Shown here: in pieces, positions 35,665-47,600 of the stretch
Position numbering within the stretch: the first letter of the stretch is position 1
Layout of the letters: every line of letters starts with the position of its first letter
Origin: Channa striata
Lineage: Eukaryota > Chordata > Actinopteri > Anabantiformes > Channidae
Direction: 5' to 3'
DNA: 64,000 nt
Assembly (NCBI GenBank): GCA_033026295.1
Contig: CM065188.1
Coordinates: 1,240,001-1,304,000 of the forward strand
Program-made: the position numbers and the translations under genes
The notes under the pieces: generated by a model
Told to the model about the DNA's origin: nothing
Databases searched by the model: none
The model's input: the letters and a program-made list of their open reading frames with translations, nothing else

Positions 35665-35898
35665 CTGTGGGCCCCACTGCTCCCACTAGAATCAGCTGAA
35701 TTAAAATGCTGGCTTATAGGGAGCAGGGCTCAGGTCACGCAGGTATTATATACCTTGAATGCGGACCTGAGGGAGTCACAGATGCCGGACGGAAAAGAAC
35801 ATCTTCACGACCGCGTGGGGATAAACCCAATAGCGACAGCTCTTAGAGGGCTACGCCTATACTCATAGAGTCTGGGGTCACACTGAGTGACCAACGTT

Positions 35899-36320
35899 TT
35901 GAATTGTGAAAGCAGCTCCAAATTATACTAAACTGAGCTTTATCTAATATCGTTGGCTCCATACGGCCTTATTCGCTGCATCCCAGACTCAGCACTTGTT
36001 CGGATATTAGCCGAGACCCGAAACGGTACCACCATAGCCAGGTCAGCAAACTGACCAACGCCCTCCTGTGAGCTTAACGATCCACCTTTAGTAACTCGAT
36101 GATCATCTTTCTGGTAACTAACTCTTTCCCTGAACCAAGGTGTCACCTCCTGCAGCGTCAAGGCAAGGCAAGAGTTTCTCTTATTTTTTTGAGAGCCTGG
36201 GGTACAAATATATAGCCGCGAGTGAAATTGAGCCTTTCGAAAGTTACTAGTATTTTTCCTGTTACTTGGAGGTGAATATTAACTGATTCCTTTCAACTTG
36301 TCTAAATCACCACAGCTTTT
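35899..36320 (+). repeat. Large LTR-like repeat, copy A right half
   Basis: It starts 'ttgaattg' and includes 'ttggctccat', 'gaaagttactagtattt' and 'gttacttggaggtgaatatt'. These are colinear with 61665-62070 of the copy at 60152-62483. Together with 32385-32715 it forms one copy interrupted by the DIRS. Confidence 0.55.
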
Positions 36321-36559
36321 TTTATTGACACTGTGTGCTGCATGACCAGGTGCCTGTTACAGTAGGTCCTTCCTCTGTTTTTCTTTTTCTTTTATTTTCT
36401 ACTGTTTACTGGCCTGTCCTGCAAAGGTCAAATTCTGCTGCAAAGGCACACTCAGGGAGACCAATTTTATTACTTTTGTGTTTTGTATTTTATTGATTTT
36501 TATTGATGTGTGGAGATCCCCTCAGCTTCCCACATGGCTCCATTGTTTACACGTGAGAC

Positions 36560-37480
36560 CAGCTGTTAGTGCTACGCGGCCCTGCACCTCTCTACACTGG
36601 CAAGCCGGAGATCCCACCGGAGTTACGAAGGAGATGTAGAGGCTGTAGAGAGGGACAAAGGTTCGAGGAGAGGAAGCGGAGATACAGACCGTGTCTGCCC
36701 TCCGCCACCAGCACCAGTTCAAGGAGCAGAGGAGATACAACATCCAGTTCAAAGACGAGCGCCTCAATTGTGGCCGAAAAGGACATTGGGCATGTCCTTA
36801 TTGTCATCAAGGAGGCCACAGGCCCAGAGATAGTCCTGAGAGGCCCTCGCCGGTGGCAGACTGACTGGGGCAGTTGTTCATGACTCATAAAAAAGATAAC
36901 GCACACACTGACACACACTGTCAGCAACGAAGAAATGCTTACACACATACACTGACGATTTGCTGCTAACTGCAATGAAGAAAAGCTTGCTCAGACGTGC
37001 ACTGATAAAATGCCACATGAATGTAATGTGACTGCTTGACAAAACCTGTGCAGGATGAAGTGAGTGTGGATTTGATCAAGCAGCGTGTTCAGTATCTGAA
37101 AGCTAAACTTGAACCACCTGTGGAAACCTATGGTCTATATGAGGGAGAGAGTAAATTTCCTGAATACACTTTGAAAGTGGATGGTGAAGAGGTGACATTT
37201 TTGGTAGACAATGGAGCAACTAGGTCAATTTTGAAAGCAACTAAGCTTGCAACACCTCCTAAGATGAGTGACAACTATGTGTACTAGTTGTGTTTCTGTG
37301 TTGTGTTTCTGGGAAAACACAAAAAAAGTATTTGAGTCAGCCATTGTCTTGTGTTAGTTCTCAAGATCAAACTTTCAAATATGCGTTTGTGTTGTCAAAA
37401 TTGTTTCCTTTCAATTTGTTAGGGCGAGATTTGATGATTAAATTAATATGTTTGATGTCGACATCAGAGGGAATACAAGT
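36560..37480 (+). pseudogene. Endogenous retrovirus gag end and protease relic
   Basis: A cysteine-rich zinc-knuckle-like stretch is readable near 36770-36820. From 37036 a frame shows LEPPVETYGLYEGESKFPEY and a protease-like site reading VDNGATRS, where retroviral proteases have Asp-Thr-Gly. Downstream, frames show FPFNLLGRDLM, a block common after the protease in fish retroviral pol. Frames are broken. No reverse transcriptase or LTR of this copy is recognised. Confidence 0.6.
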
Positions 37481-38494
37481 GTTCATACAAATTCTGATTT
37501 GCAAACATACACCATGTGTTTGTGTATGAATCTGTCTTGTCTACAGTGTTACTTTCACGTGCACGAGACATCCTTATTTCTGTTTTACATGCCACATGGT
37601 CAATCCCTGGGCCTGAGCAAAACACAAACGCTCACACGTCCTTTTTTCTATCAGAAACAGAGACAGCAATCATACCAGCATTGAGAAGTGTGAGTTAAAG
37701 TTAATGGGCAAAACATAAATATAATGTAGGTTTACAAGAAATTGTGAGCCGGTCATAGTAACACCAAAGTCCTCTTACAGGCTCAGTAAACGTCAGTACC
37801 TTTTAAAACCAAAGTCATTGATGGAATTACACTAGGTGTCAATTGTTAAGAACGGTGGGAATTGTGTGTATTGTGAAAATTTGTGAGAATCATCAATTCA
37901 CATAGTGGAGATTTGTACAGGATTTTCAAGAAGTAAAAACAGCTATCTTTCCATCTCCATCTCCGGAAGTATAAAAACCACAACGAAACTCCATTCATTT
38001 CTGTTGGTTCCTTCTAAAGAAACTAATGATGATTACATAAACGAGATTTGGCTTTTTAAACATTTTTTTATTTTGGGGACGTCAAAGTGTTTTTCGGAAG
38101 CTTGAGACATTGCATTTACCAGCAGGATCAGCTGTGCTGCAGCACATTGATGATTTTATCATCTGCAGCCTGTCTGAAGAAGCCTGAAAGTTAGAAAAGG
38201 TGAACCTACCCCAATATTTAGTAGAAAATGGACATGAAGTCTGTTTACAATACAATGTGCCCTGCCTAAAGTAATTCTTTAGGTAATTTGATCACAGCTG
38301 AGGACATAACTGTCTCACTAAAATGTATTACTGCCAAACAATCTACTGTCATTCCTCTAACAAGGAAACAAAGGAGGAGTTTCTTGGGTATGATGTCATA
38401 CTGACAATGCGTTTTGATTGGTTATATGTGTGGGTTTATATATGTATATATATATACTGTATATACTATATATACTGTATATAATGTGTGTGTG

Positions 38495-38525
<31 letters not shown>

Positions 38526-39883
38526 TTAGTCTGTTGACCTGAGAAATGACTGTATGACATGTGTTTTGTTTCAGGACCATGATGGCAGATAATGACTTAT
38601 TTCTAACTTTTTAGCTAAGATTGACCCTGCTGTCTACAAGCTGTGACAGTTGCATAGAAATTGGTCATGGCATTCAGAGATAAGATTAATTACACCGGAA
38701 TAGTATGATGGTGTTACATAACTAATTTAATTGGTGATCGATGTAATTTTCGTAACCCAGTGACACTGTTACTTTTCCAGATGATTCTGCATTACACAAG
38801 TCCACCACTGAAGCGCCCCAAGGGAATTTTGCAATTGTTATCATCTAAAGTTTGAGGTTTGAAATTTACCATCCTACTAAAATCGAATCATATAGCTCAA
38901 GGTGCTAAATTTGTGGCTCATTAAAACATGAAGTTAACTGAAGACAAAAACAATTAAAATTCTATAGATTCTATAGCTATGTTTTAAAATGTTTTTAATT
39001 GAATCTTAAACAGAGAGTTTTAGAAGTAACACTAACTAGTAACTCTGAATACACACACACACACACACACACACATTTAAAAGTGTGTGTGACACTTTAG
39101 GAAAGTAAAAGTGTCTCTTAAAAAAAGGAAAATGAGGCTTATAGGCTGATTGTGTGTCACTGTTTAGGTCCATCAATCTAATGCTGTTCAGTTGAAATCA
39201 CATGCATCATGCATAGACAATGAGACGCTGGTTTTCAGTGGGAATCACTGTAGCCTGTCAGCATTTGTTAATCATCACGCTGTAGTTATTTTAATAACCA
39301 GTTTACTGCAGCAATACAACTGGTGAATAATGACTGTGTGGTAACAGAAATAGGTTATAGAGACAGGCAGATTTTAGTGCGATAACAGTGCATTAATCAG
39401 TTATATTACCCAAACGTGCAGTGTGGATACAAGATAAAGGATGTGGAATTGCTGTCAAGCTAAGTAAAGGGTTGAACATATAAACCAATGCTATGTAAAA
39501 TGATGGAAGGTGGCATCGTGGCAACAAGATAGGTCCTAAAATGGGGATGTAATGATCCAAAAACAAGCATTCCTTTAATTTTGAGTCTGCAAAAAGAAGA
39601 CAAGCTAATGATCAAATTAAGTCTCATACAAGCAGATTGAAATATTGTACTTGATGTTTTTGATCTAGTAACTTAGTACATTGCAGGAAGAAATATGAGT
39701 TTTTCTGATACAGGACAGACGAAAATATAAAGGCTGAATATCTGCAGCAGTGAATGTTTGCATATACAGGTCTTTTTGAGCAATGCACTCAAACTATGAT
39801 TGTACCAATAGCATATATGTACATTCATAGTTTGATTCCTGGTCGACTAACCTTTTTGACCTATAGAGCAGATCACATTTCAG
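37481..39883. other. Intergenic DNA, microsatellites only
   Basis: A TATA/TATG-rich low-complexity run is at about 38436-38525 and an (AC)n run at about 39051-39074. Nothing else is recognised. Confidence 0.55.
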
Positions 39884-41071
39884 TCACTGCATGTTGGTCT
39901 CACAGGAGCCTGCCTGCAGTATCTGAAGAGAGAAAATGAGTCTGATAGATTTTTTAAACCAGGGGTAGAAAAAGGCATAAATCACAGGGTTTAGACAGGG
40001 GTTAGTATACAGGAGAAACAAACCAAAAGTTAGAGAGAAATCACTAGCAGAGGTACTTTGCATTAAAAAAGTGATAAAGAAATATGGACAGAAACACATT
40101 AAGAACACAACTACAACAACACCCAGAGTCCTGGCTGCTTTCAGCTCAGATTTCTTAGTCATTACAATCCCTGAATGCTGGAGTGTGACAGCTGCAACAT
40201 GAGAGCGCATGGCACGAGCCTGAGATACAGCCGTCACAAACACTCTCATATACAGAATTATCATCACAGTGATTGGAGCAATACATGACACAACTGTATC
40301 AAACATTCCTAAATTCTCATCAAAGACTATCGCACACTGTCCATAACAGGATTTGTCTAATAAAATGTCTTTTAATATCAGACCATTGTAGAGAACAGAA
40401 CATGTCCAACACATACAAACACACATCTGAACTCTTCTCACAGTGACTCTGGTGGGGTAATGCAGAGGGTCACAAATAGCCACATAGCGGTCGACTGATA
40501 CAAGTATCATGTTTCCTATTGAGGCGCCGGTAATAACTGAGCTCACGTTACCATATAGTGAACACGCTTTTGGTAGACATCACTGAAAAACCAACAGGTT
40601 ATTTGTTTGTAAACTTTTACCGGTGTAAAGACCCCCAAGAGAAAATCTGACACAGCCAGAGAGAGGATGATGAGGTTGGTGGGTGTGTGCAGCTGCCTGC
40701 AGGGAGACAAAGACATGTAATATCAGACAAATGTAAAGTGATATGCCTTACATGTGGCACATCTGGACATTTAACATTCAAAAACATTGTCAGCAAAGCA
40801 GAAAATACGTCAAGATGTGAAATTATTTGCACACTAACTCTAAGATTTTCTAGTAAATCAGACTCTTCACAGGTATAAAAATAATCCATTGTAAGTTTTG
40901 CTCAGATTATCTTTGCCTGAAGTGGGAGACTGAGATGATAACAAGCAGGTTGAGAAACACAGTGAACACAGAGATGAACAACAGCAAATAGAGCAGAACA
41001 GCCTTAGACTGAATGGGCTTTGGTTTCCTGCAGGAAGCATTGAGGAGTTGTGGAAAGCAGAGGTCCTCCAT
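39884..41071 (-). pseudogene. Trace amine-associated receptor (TAAR), two exons, frameshifted
   Basis: TAARs are olfactory amine GPCRs. Exon 1 (41071-40917) starts MEDLCFPQLLNASC and carries TM1. Exon 2 (40696-39884) carries TM2 to TM7, with SVDRYVAICDPLHYP after TM3 and NPVIYAFFYPWFKKS in TM7. The exons join in phase (AG|G), but the donor is GC rather than GT. Exon 2 loses frame near 40570-40580, before TM3: the first frame hits TGA at 40553 and the receptor resumes in another frame that is open to the stop. One indel therefore breaks an otherwise complete receptor. It could be a recent pseudogene or an assembly error. The exact TAAR subclass cannot be told. Confidence 0.75.
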
Positions 41072-41529
41072 CCTCAGACAGAGTATGAGGAGAAGCTGCA
41101 GCCCTGGCAGCTTCTGACTCAAACTGTCAGTCAACTAATGTTTTAGTTTCTGCCTTAACCTTCATCCCTCTCTCTCTCTCTCTGTCTCTCTCTCTCTTTC
41201 TTGCTAATTACATCACATCCTCCTACTCAACACCTTCTCTTTTTCTCTCTCTACTTTTGATGTTCTACTTTCCCCCCTTTTACCTACAGTTTTGATGGTA
41301 TTGTACATTCCTCTCTGCCTGTTTGTTGTTCTTGTTGTTCTTGTTGTTGACACAACACAGTGATTGTTGTCTCAGTTTGCCTCAGTGTTATTTAACAAAA
41401 AGTAAAATAATTACAAAAGTAGTAACTACCATCATCCCATAGAGATGTGATAATCTAAAAGTGTTAGAAACAGAACATCCAGCTACAAGAAAAACCTAAA
41501 TTTGGCTTAAAGATGAAAATTCAGTTCAT
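41072..41529. other. TC-rich spacer upstream of the receptor
   Basis: A (TC)n-rich tract lies at about 41166-41200, followed by repeated 'ttgttgttc' words at 41320-41350. No gene is recognised. Confidence 0.5.
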
Positions 41530-43250
41530 ATTTTAATAATAATAATAATAATAATACATTTTTATTAACTTATTTACCTTTCATGACACTCAAGGTCGCC
41601 ATACAGAATAAAATAAGATAGAAACAAGATAAAGGAATACGGTTAAACATAATAAAATACCATAGAAACCAATAAAAATGGACTCTTGTAGCTATGTCTA
41701 CTGAGCAGAAATATGTACAGGCCAACCAGTCAAAGGGTGTAAGAAAGTTTAAACAGATGTGTTTTGAGGTGGGATTTGAAGTGCGCGAATGAGTTGATAT
41801 TATGAAGGTCAGGGAGGAGGGAATTCCTAAGCTGGGGGGGCCAAGTGACTGAATGCTCTGTATGTAAGAGGAAGCCAGTGGTTGAGGAATTGTCAATGGA
41901 AATGTTAAAGCTGATGGATTTGGTTAAAGTGGATTTTGTGCAAATGAGTAACATTCTGTTTTATTATTGTTTAGTTTGAGAAAATTGCATGCAAGCCAGG
42001 ATTTGTCATGATTTTTGAGGATTTGCCTCGACGAGGCAATCAGTGAGGGAAGAGGGAGGGAGGGTAGAATTTGGTTTGGAGGAGATGTAGAGCTGGGTGT
42101 CATCAGCGTAACAGTGAAAATATTGTGTTGAATATTGTGTTCACGCAAAATATAACCAAGAGGGAGTATGTAAATGATAAAAAGCATGGGCCCAGGACAG
42201 AATTCTGGGGCACACCAGTGGTGACTGAGAGTGAGTGTGATGTGAATGATTTTAAAAAGAGTGCGGTCAGATAGATAAGATTAAACCAGACAAGATTTAT
42301 ATCAGTGATGCCAACAGCAAAAAGCCTGTCTGAGAGGATAGAATGGGAAATGGTGTCAAAGGCTGCACTTAGACCAGAATTAGCTGCCAGAAAGAGATCG
42401 TTAGTGATTTTAAGTAAAGCTGTTTCAGTGGAATGCAGAGGGTGAAAACCAGACTGGAACTGTTCATAAAGAATATTGTGTGTTAGATGGGCATGGAGCT
42501 GAGAAGCAATAGTTTTTTTTTCTAGAATCTTGGACAGAAGTGGAAAATTGGAGATAGGATGGAGATTATTTAGGTCATTGGGATCTGCACCAGGTTTTTT
42601 AAGTATGGGAGAAATAGCAACTATTTTAAAAGGAGAGGAAACTATTCCAGTGTTAAGAGAAGAGTGTATTAAGCGTGTAATGAGTGGGACAAGGAAAGAA
42701 ACGGTTTCCTTAACAAGAACAGTTGGAAGAGGGTTTGATTGGCAAGTTGATTATTTGAATTTTTTAATTAGATTAGAAATTTCAGCAATGGAAGGTAAAT
42801 TGAATACTGAGAGAAAGTGAGAAGAAACCACTGTAGGAACAGAGACAGACAGATTATTATGGTTGTTAAGAGTAAGCTCCTTGTGGAGGTTTTTGATTTT
42901 ATCAGAAAAAAGAAGAGACGTGTATTGCAGAAATCATTAGAATACATGTGTGAGAGAAGTGAATCAGGTGGATGTGTGATATTTTTAAACAGAGAGAATA
43001 AAGCTTTTGAGTTAACATCATTCAAATTAATCAGACCAGAATAGTATAATGTTTTAGCTTGAGTAATACAGTCCTTATAGTGAAAGATATGGTTAAAGTA
43101 TATTTCCTGGTGTTAGCATGGTTGAGAGTGAAGCTGGTTGACCCAGCCGGTTTTGCAAGCACACTGTAGTCAAAAACCTTTCCGGTGTTTTGATGAGGGC
43201 ATCGAGACGTGGACCACATGGACTTTATAATTGTTCAGCTGACCTGGTGG
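41530..43250 (-). mobile_element. LINE with L2-like reverse transcriptase, degenerate
   Basis: Minus-strand frames read FQSGFHPLHSTETALLKIT (about 42460-42400), then LPLGYILREHNI, then an intact Tyr-Ala-Asp-Asp at 42110-42099, then CNFLKLNNNKTE. The 3' end is a 'gaccttgagtgtcatgaaagg' block and an (ATT)n tail at 41535-41560. Frameshifts abound. A second 3' end of this family is at 48395-48645 (+). Confidence 0.75.
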
Positions 43251-43464
43251 AAGGTCAAGCGAGACCCTCTATGAATGTGTTTACGAAGCAGTAGGACAGC
43301 AATGTCCGGCGGGAGGTGTAACATAGCCGGTGAGGGCTCTGGTAAATGGAAGCAGGCCAATTACTGTTAACATACAATATGATCCAGATTTGAGTTTTAT
43401 GAGTAGCGGATCAGGGGCAAGAGTGAACTTTCAGTGCTAGAGTTAAAGATGTTACTGACATACA

Positions 43465-43695
43465 CTTGTTGATGATGACCAGTTCTACAGTTGGTTTGAT
43501 CCCAGCTCCTCCAGTCACATGTTGTAGTGTCCTTGAGCAGGGCGCTGAACCCCAACCTAGTTGCTCCCGGTGAGTGATGGCCAGCTTCATAGCAGCTCCC
43601 CCATAGGTGTATAAGTGTGTGTGTGATTGTGAGTGTGAATGGATGAGAAGCAGTGTAAAGCTCTTTGAGTACCATCAGGTAGAAAACGTTATACA
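43465..43695 (+). repeat. tRNA-derived SINE
   Basis: B-box GGTTTGATCCC is followed by 'gtccttgagcagggcgctgaacccc' and 'aagctctttgagtacc'. It is the same family as the copy at 30982. Confidence 0.65.
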
Positions 43696-44036
43696 GTATG
43701 TGTACAGTGTTAATCCCACAACCCAGCTGTACTCTAATTTTAGCTTGACTCTACTTACCAGGCTGCTTGCTGACTTATTTGAAAAGTTTAACTTCATTTA
43801 CAGAAGCAGCTGTTCACAGATGAGTTCAAGGGATGGAGATGGAGATCAGCTGAATGAATCACAGCACTGCATGTAGCTCTTAAGAATTTGCCCATTTTAA
43901 ATATAAATACATAAAGACAATCACTATGTTTTTGCACTTAATCTAGCCACAGGGTTGCAAGCCAGTAACTTCTGTGCCTGTCCCAAGCCCGGATAAATAG
44001 AGAGGGTTGCGTCAGGAAGGGCATCCGGCGTAAAAC

Positions 44037-44745
44037 TTGCCAAGTTCAACTATGCGAGTCATCCATAGCACTTTCATACCGGATCGGTCGAGGCCCGGGT
44101 CAACAACGACCGCCACCGGTGCTGTTAACCTACAGGGTACCGGTGGAAATTGGACTACTGTTGGTCGAAGAAGGAGAGGAGGCAGAAGGGTTCATGGTCA
44201 GAGAGAGAAGTGGAAAGGCAGGAGCTTAGATCTGAGAGTAGGGACTCTTAACGTTGGCACAATGACAGGGAAAGGTAGAGAGCTGGAACCATGATGGAGA
44301 GAAGGAAGGTAGATGTACTGTGTGTGCAGGAGACAAGGTGGAAGGGTAGCAAAGCACGTAGTATTGGAGGAGGATACAAACTGTCATGGTGTGGATAGGA
44401 AGAGAAACGGAGTAGGAGTTATCTTGTAGGAGTTATCTTGAAGGAGGAGTTGTTCTAGAGGTGAAAAGAGTCTCTGACAGGGTGATGAGCCTAAAGCTAG
44501 AAATCGAAGGGGTGATGGTGAACATAGTCAGTGGGTATGCTCCACAAGTTGGCTGTGAGTTAGAAGAGAAAGAGAGATTCTGGAGTGAGTTTGATGAGGT
44601 TGTAGAGAGTATCCCCAGAGGAGAGAGAGTAGTTGTTGGAGCAGACTTCAATGGGCATGTTGGTGAGAGGAACAGAGTTGATGAGGAGGTGATGTGCAGG
44701 TTTGGTGTTAAGGAAAGGAATCCAGATGGTTGTGGACTTTGCTAA
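44037..44745 (+). pseudogene. RTE LINE endonuclease part, frameshifted
   Basis: Frames read DLRVGTLNVGTMTGKGRELE near 44230-44290, then VMVNIVSGYAPQVG, then VVVGADFNGHVGERN near 44630-44665, which are APE-type endonuclease motifs. Frames shift near 44290, between about 44340 and 44460, and near 44700-44740 before the long pol frame. Database hits to 'craniofacial development protein 2-like' would be this domain. Confidence 0.75.
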
Positions 44746-47005
44746 GAGGATGGAAATGGCTGTAGTTAACATTTACTTCCAGAAGAGAGAGGAACACAGA
44801 GTGACATACAAGAGTGGAGGTAGGAGTACACAGGCGGACTACATTCTATGTAGACGAGGTCATTTGAGAGAGGTTAGTGACTGTAAAGTGGTGGTAGGAG
44901 AGAGTGTAGCCAGACAGCACCACATGGTGGTGTGTAAGATGACTCTGGTGGTCAGGAAGAAGAAGTGGTGGAAGCTAAAGAATGAAGAAACTTGTGAGGA
45001 ATTCAGGCAGAAGTTGAGACAGGCTTTGGGTGGTCAGGAAGAGCTTCCAGATGATTGGGAAACTACAGCAGAGGTAATCAGGGAAACAGGTAGGAAGGTG
45101 CTTGGTGTGTCATCTGGTAAGAGGAAAGATGATAAAGACACTTGGTGGTGGAATGAGGAAGTACAGGACTGCATCCAGAGGAAGAGGTTAGCTAAAAGGA
45201 AGTGGGATGTAGAAAGGACTGAGGAAAGTAGACAGGAGTACAAGGAAGTGCAGCGCAGAGTGAAGAGGGAGGTGGCAAAGGCCAAACAGAAAGCTTACGA
45301 TGAACTATATGACAGGTTAGACACGAAGGAAGGACAGAAGGACTTGTACAGGATAACCAGACAGAGAGATAGAGATGGGAAAGATGTGCAACAGATAAGG
45401 GTGATTAAAGACGGAGATGGAAAGGTGCTAACAAGCCAGGAGAGTGTGCAGAGAAGATGGAAGGAGTATTTTGAGGAGCTGATGAATGAGGAAAATGACA
45501 GGGAAAGAAGGGATGAAGATGTGGATGTTGTGGAGCAGGAAATAGCAGAGATTAGAAAGGATGAGGTGAGGAAGGCTCTGAAAAGGATGAAGAGCGGAAA
45601 GGCTGTAGGTCCTGATGACGTACCTGTGGAGGTGTGGAAGTGTCTAGGAGAGACAGCAGTGAAGTTTCGGACAGGTGTGTTTAACAGGATTCTAGAGAGT
45701 GAGAAGATGCCTGAGGAATGGAGGAGAAGCGTTCTGGTGCCGATCTTTAAGAACAAGGGTGACACGCAGAACTGCAGCAACTACAGAGGGATAAAGCTGA
45801 TGAGCCACACAATGAAGCTGTGGGAAAGAGTAGTGGAGGCCAGGCTTAGGAAGGAGGTGGAGATTTGTGAGCAGCAGTATGGTTTCATGCCCCGTAAGAG
45901 CACCACTGATGCCATTTTCGCTTTGAGATTGTTGATGGAAAAGTATAGAGATGGTCAGAAGGAGCTGCATTGTGTCTTTGTGGATTTAGAGAAGGCGTAT
46001 GACAGGGTGCCGAGGGAGGAGCTGTGGTACTGTATGAGGATGTCGGGAGTGGCAGACAAGTACGTCAGAGTAGTTCAGGACATGTATGAGAGGGGCATGA
46101 CGGTGGTGAGATGTGCCGTAGGTCAGACAGAGGAGTTCAAGGTGGAGGTGGGACTACGCCAAGGATCGGCTTTGAGTCCCTTCTTGTTTGCTATGCTGAT
46201 GGACAGGTTGACAGATGAGGTCAGACAGAAATCTCCCTGGACAATGATGTTTGCAGATGACATTGTGATTTGCAGTGAGAGTAGAGATCAGGTGGAGGAA
46301 CAGCTGGAGAGGTGGAGGTTTGCTCTGGAAAGAAGAGGTATGAAAGTCAGTCGTAGTAAGACAGAATACATGTGTGTAAACGAGAGGGATCCAGGTAGAA
46401 GTGTGAGGTTACAGGGGGCTGAGGTGAAGAAGGTGCAGGAGTTTAAGTACTTGGGGTCAACAGTTCGGTGTGATGGGGAGTGTGGAAAAGAGGTGAAGAG
46501 GTGAGTGCAGGCAGGTTGGAGTGGGTGGAGGAAAGTGTCAGGAGTGTTGTGTGACAGAAGAGTGTCAGCAAGACTCAAAGGAAAGGTGTACAGAACAGTG
46601 GTGAGACCAGCTCTGCTCTATGGGTTAGAGACAGTAGCAGTGAGAAAGAGACAAGAGGCAGAGATGGAAGCAGCAGAGATGAAGATGTTGAGGTTCTTCT
46701 TAGGAGTCACAAGGTTGGACAGAATAAGGAACGAGTTCATCAGAGGGACAGACCACGTTGCCTGTGTTAGCAACAAAGCCAGAGAGGCCAGACTGAGATG
46801 GTTTGGACATGTGCAGAGGAGGGATAGTGAATATATTGGTAGAAGGATGCTGGAGATGGAGCTGCCAGGCAAGAGGGCGATAGGACGACCGAGGAGGAGA
46901 TATATGGACGTTCTAACAGAGGACATGAGGTTAGCTGGTGTCAGAGAGGAAGATGTCCAGGATAGAGTGAAGTGGAAAAGGATGATTCGCTGTAGCGACC
47001 CCTGA
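44702..47005 (+). CDS. RTE LINE pol: endonuclease end, reverse transcriptase, C-terminal domain
   Basis: One frame runs from 44702 to 47005 with a single TGA at 46502-46504. It carries the last endonuclease motif (STQADYILCRR), reverse transcriptase blocks (SGKAVGPDDVPVEVWK, CSNYRGIKLMSHTMKLWERV, CVFVDLEKAYDRVPREELW, GLRQGSALSPFLFAMLMD), the catalytic FADD at 46250-46261 and FKYLGSTV. The C-terminal domain has LRWFGHVQRR. The enzyme copies its own RNA onto nicked DNA. With the stop and the upstream frameshifts this copy is probably inactive, but a few changes away from a consensus. It is not a host gene. Confidence 0.85.
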
Positions 47006-47384
47006 TGGGAAAAGCCGAAAGAGAAGTAGTACTATGTTTTTGCACTTGTGTGTTGGTGAGCTGCACTTCATCTTTCTGGATTCTGGACACTAGACTTCTC
47101 CCCTCCTTGGCTGGCTACCGGTGCAATCACTCCTTGCCTTTCATCATCATCATCATCACACCTGCATGTTTCTATTTAAGGCCTTGTATTTAGTTTTGGG
47201 GTTGCTAGTGTGTATTGGTTCGTTCTGGCGCAACTCCCTGATCTTGTTCGGCATTTCCCTTAATACTGTCTGCTTTTGGTCCTCTGATTACAATAGAGCA
47301 GTACTAATGCCAGTAGCCAGCCAGCCAGTTACAGTAGCTTTGACTGTTGTAGTGTTGTGACCTTAACATGTAGTCTACCTAAAT

Positions 47385-47600
47385 GGTAAGTTCCCACTTG
47401 TAGTGCTTTTATCCAAAGCACTTTACAATGTAGCTTCTCATGCACCCATTCATACTGATAGAGACATACTGATAGAGATTGCTCCCATGCAAGGTGTTCA
47501 TCTGACAAACCAGGAGCAACTTGGGGTTCAGTGTCTTGCCCTCACACACTGCCCTTCAGGACGCAGCTAGGCGGGATTGGGGATCAATCAATCGCTGTAA
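47385..47600 (-). repeat. tRNA-derived SINE
   Basis: It is the reverse orientation of the family at 1666: 'ctttacaatgtagcttctcat', 'caaggtgttcatctga', 'gttcagtgtcttgcc', and an eroded B-box. Confidence 0.6.

Larger units (their letters stand above)
32716..35895 (+). mobile_element. DIRS-type tyrosine-recombinase retrotransposon, internally deleted
   Basis: The ends are inverted repeats: 32716-32888 pairs with the reverse complement of about 35719-35895. An internal complementary region at 35553-35664 joins the complement of the left end (to 35600) to that of the right end (from 35601), the DIRS hallmark. A GTT lies at each boundary (32716 and 35896). ORF1 and a reverse transcriptase part remain. 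The RNase H, methyltransferase and recombinase regions are missing, so it cannot move alone. Confidence 0.88.
43940..47030 (+). mobile_element. RTE-clade LINE, nearly full length, 17-bp target duplication
   Basis: The element is flanked by a perfect 17-base direct repeat (43923-43939 and 47031-47047, actatgtttttgcactt). It has a 5' leader ('gcgtcaggaagggcatccggcg'), an endonuclease, reverse transcriptase and a C-terminal domain, and ends 'cgacccctgatgggaaaagccgaaag'. The perfect duplication and few lesions indicate a rather recent insertion. Confidence 0.9.

Noticed and set aside
38436..38525. CRISPR-like or tandem regulatory array
   Set aside because: It is a simple TATA/TATG low-complexity run in a vertebrate genome.
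44702..47005. A possible host gene such as a craniofacial-development-like protein
   Set aside because: The frame is endonuclease plus reverse transcriptase with target duplications on both sides, so it is an RTE LINE.
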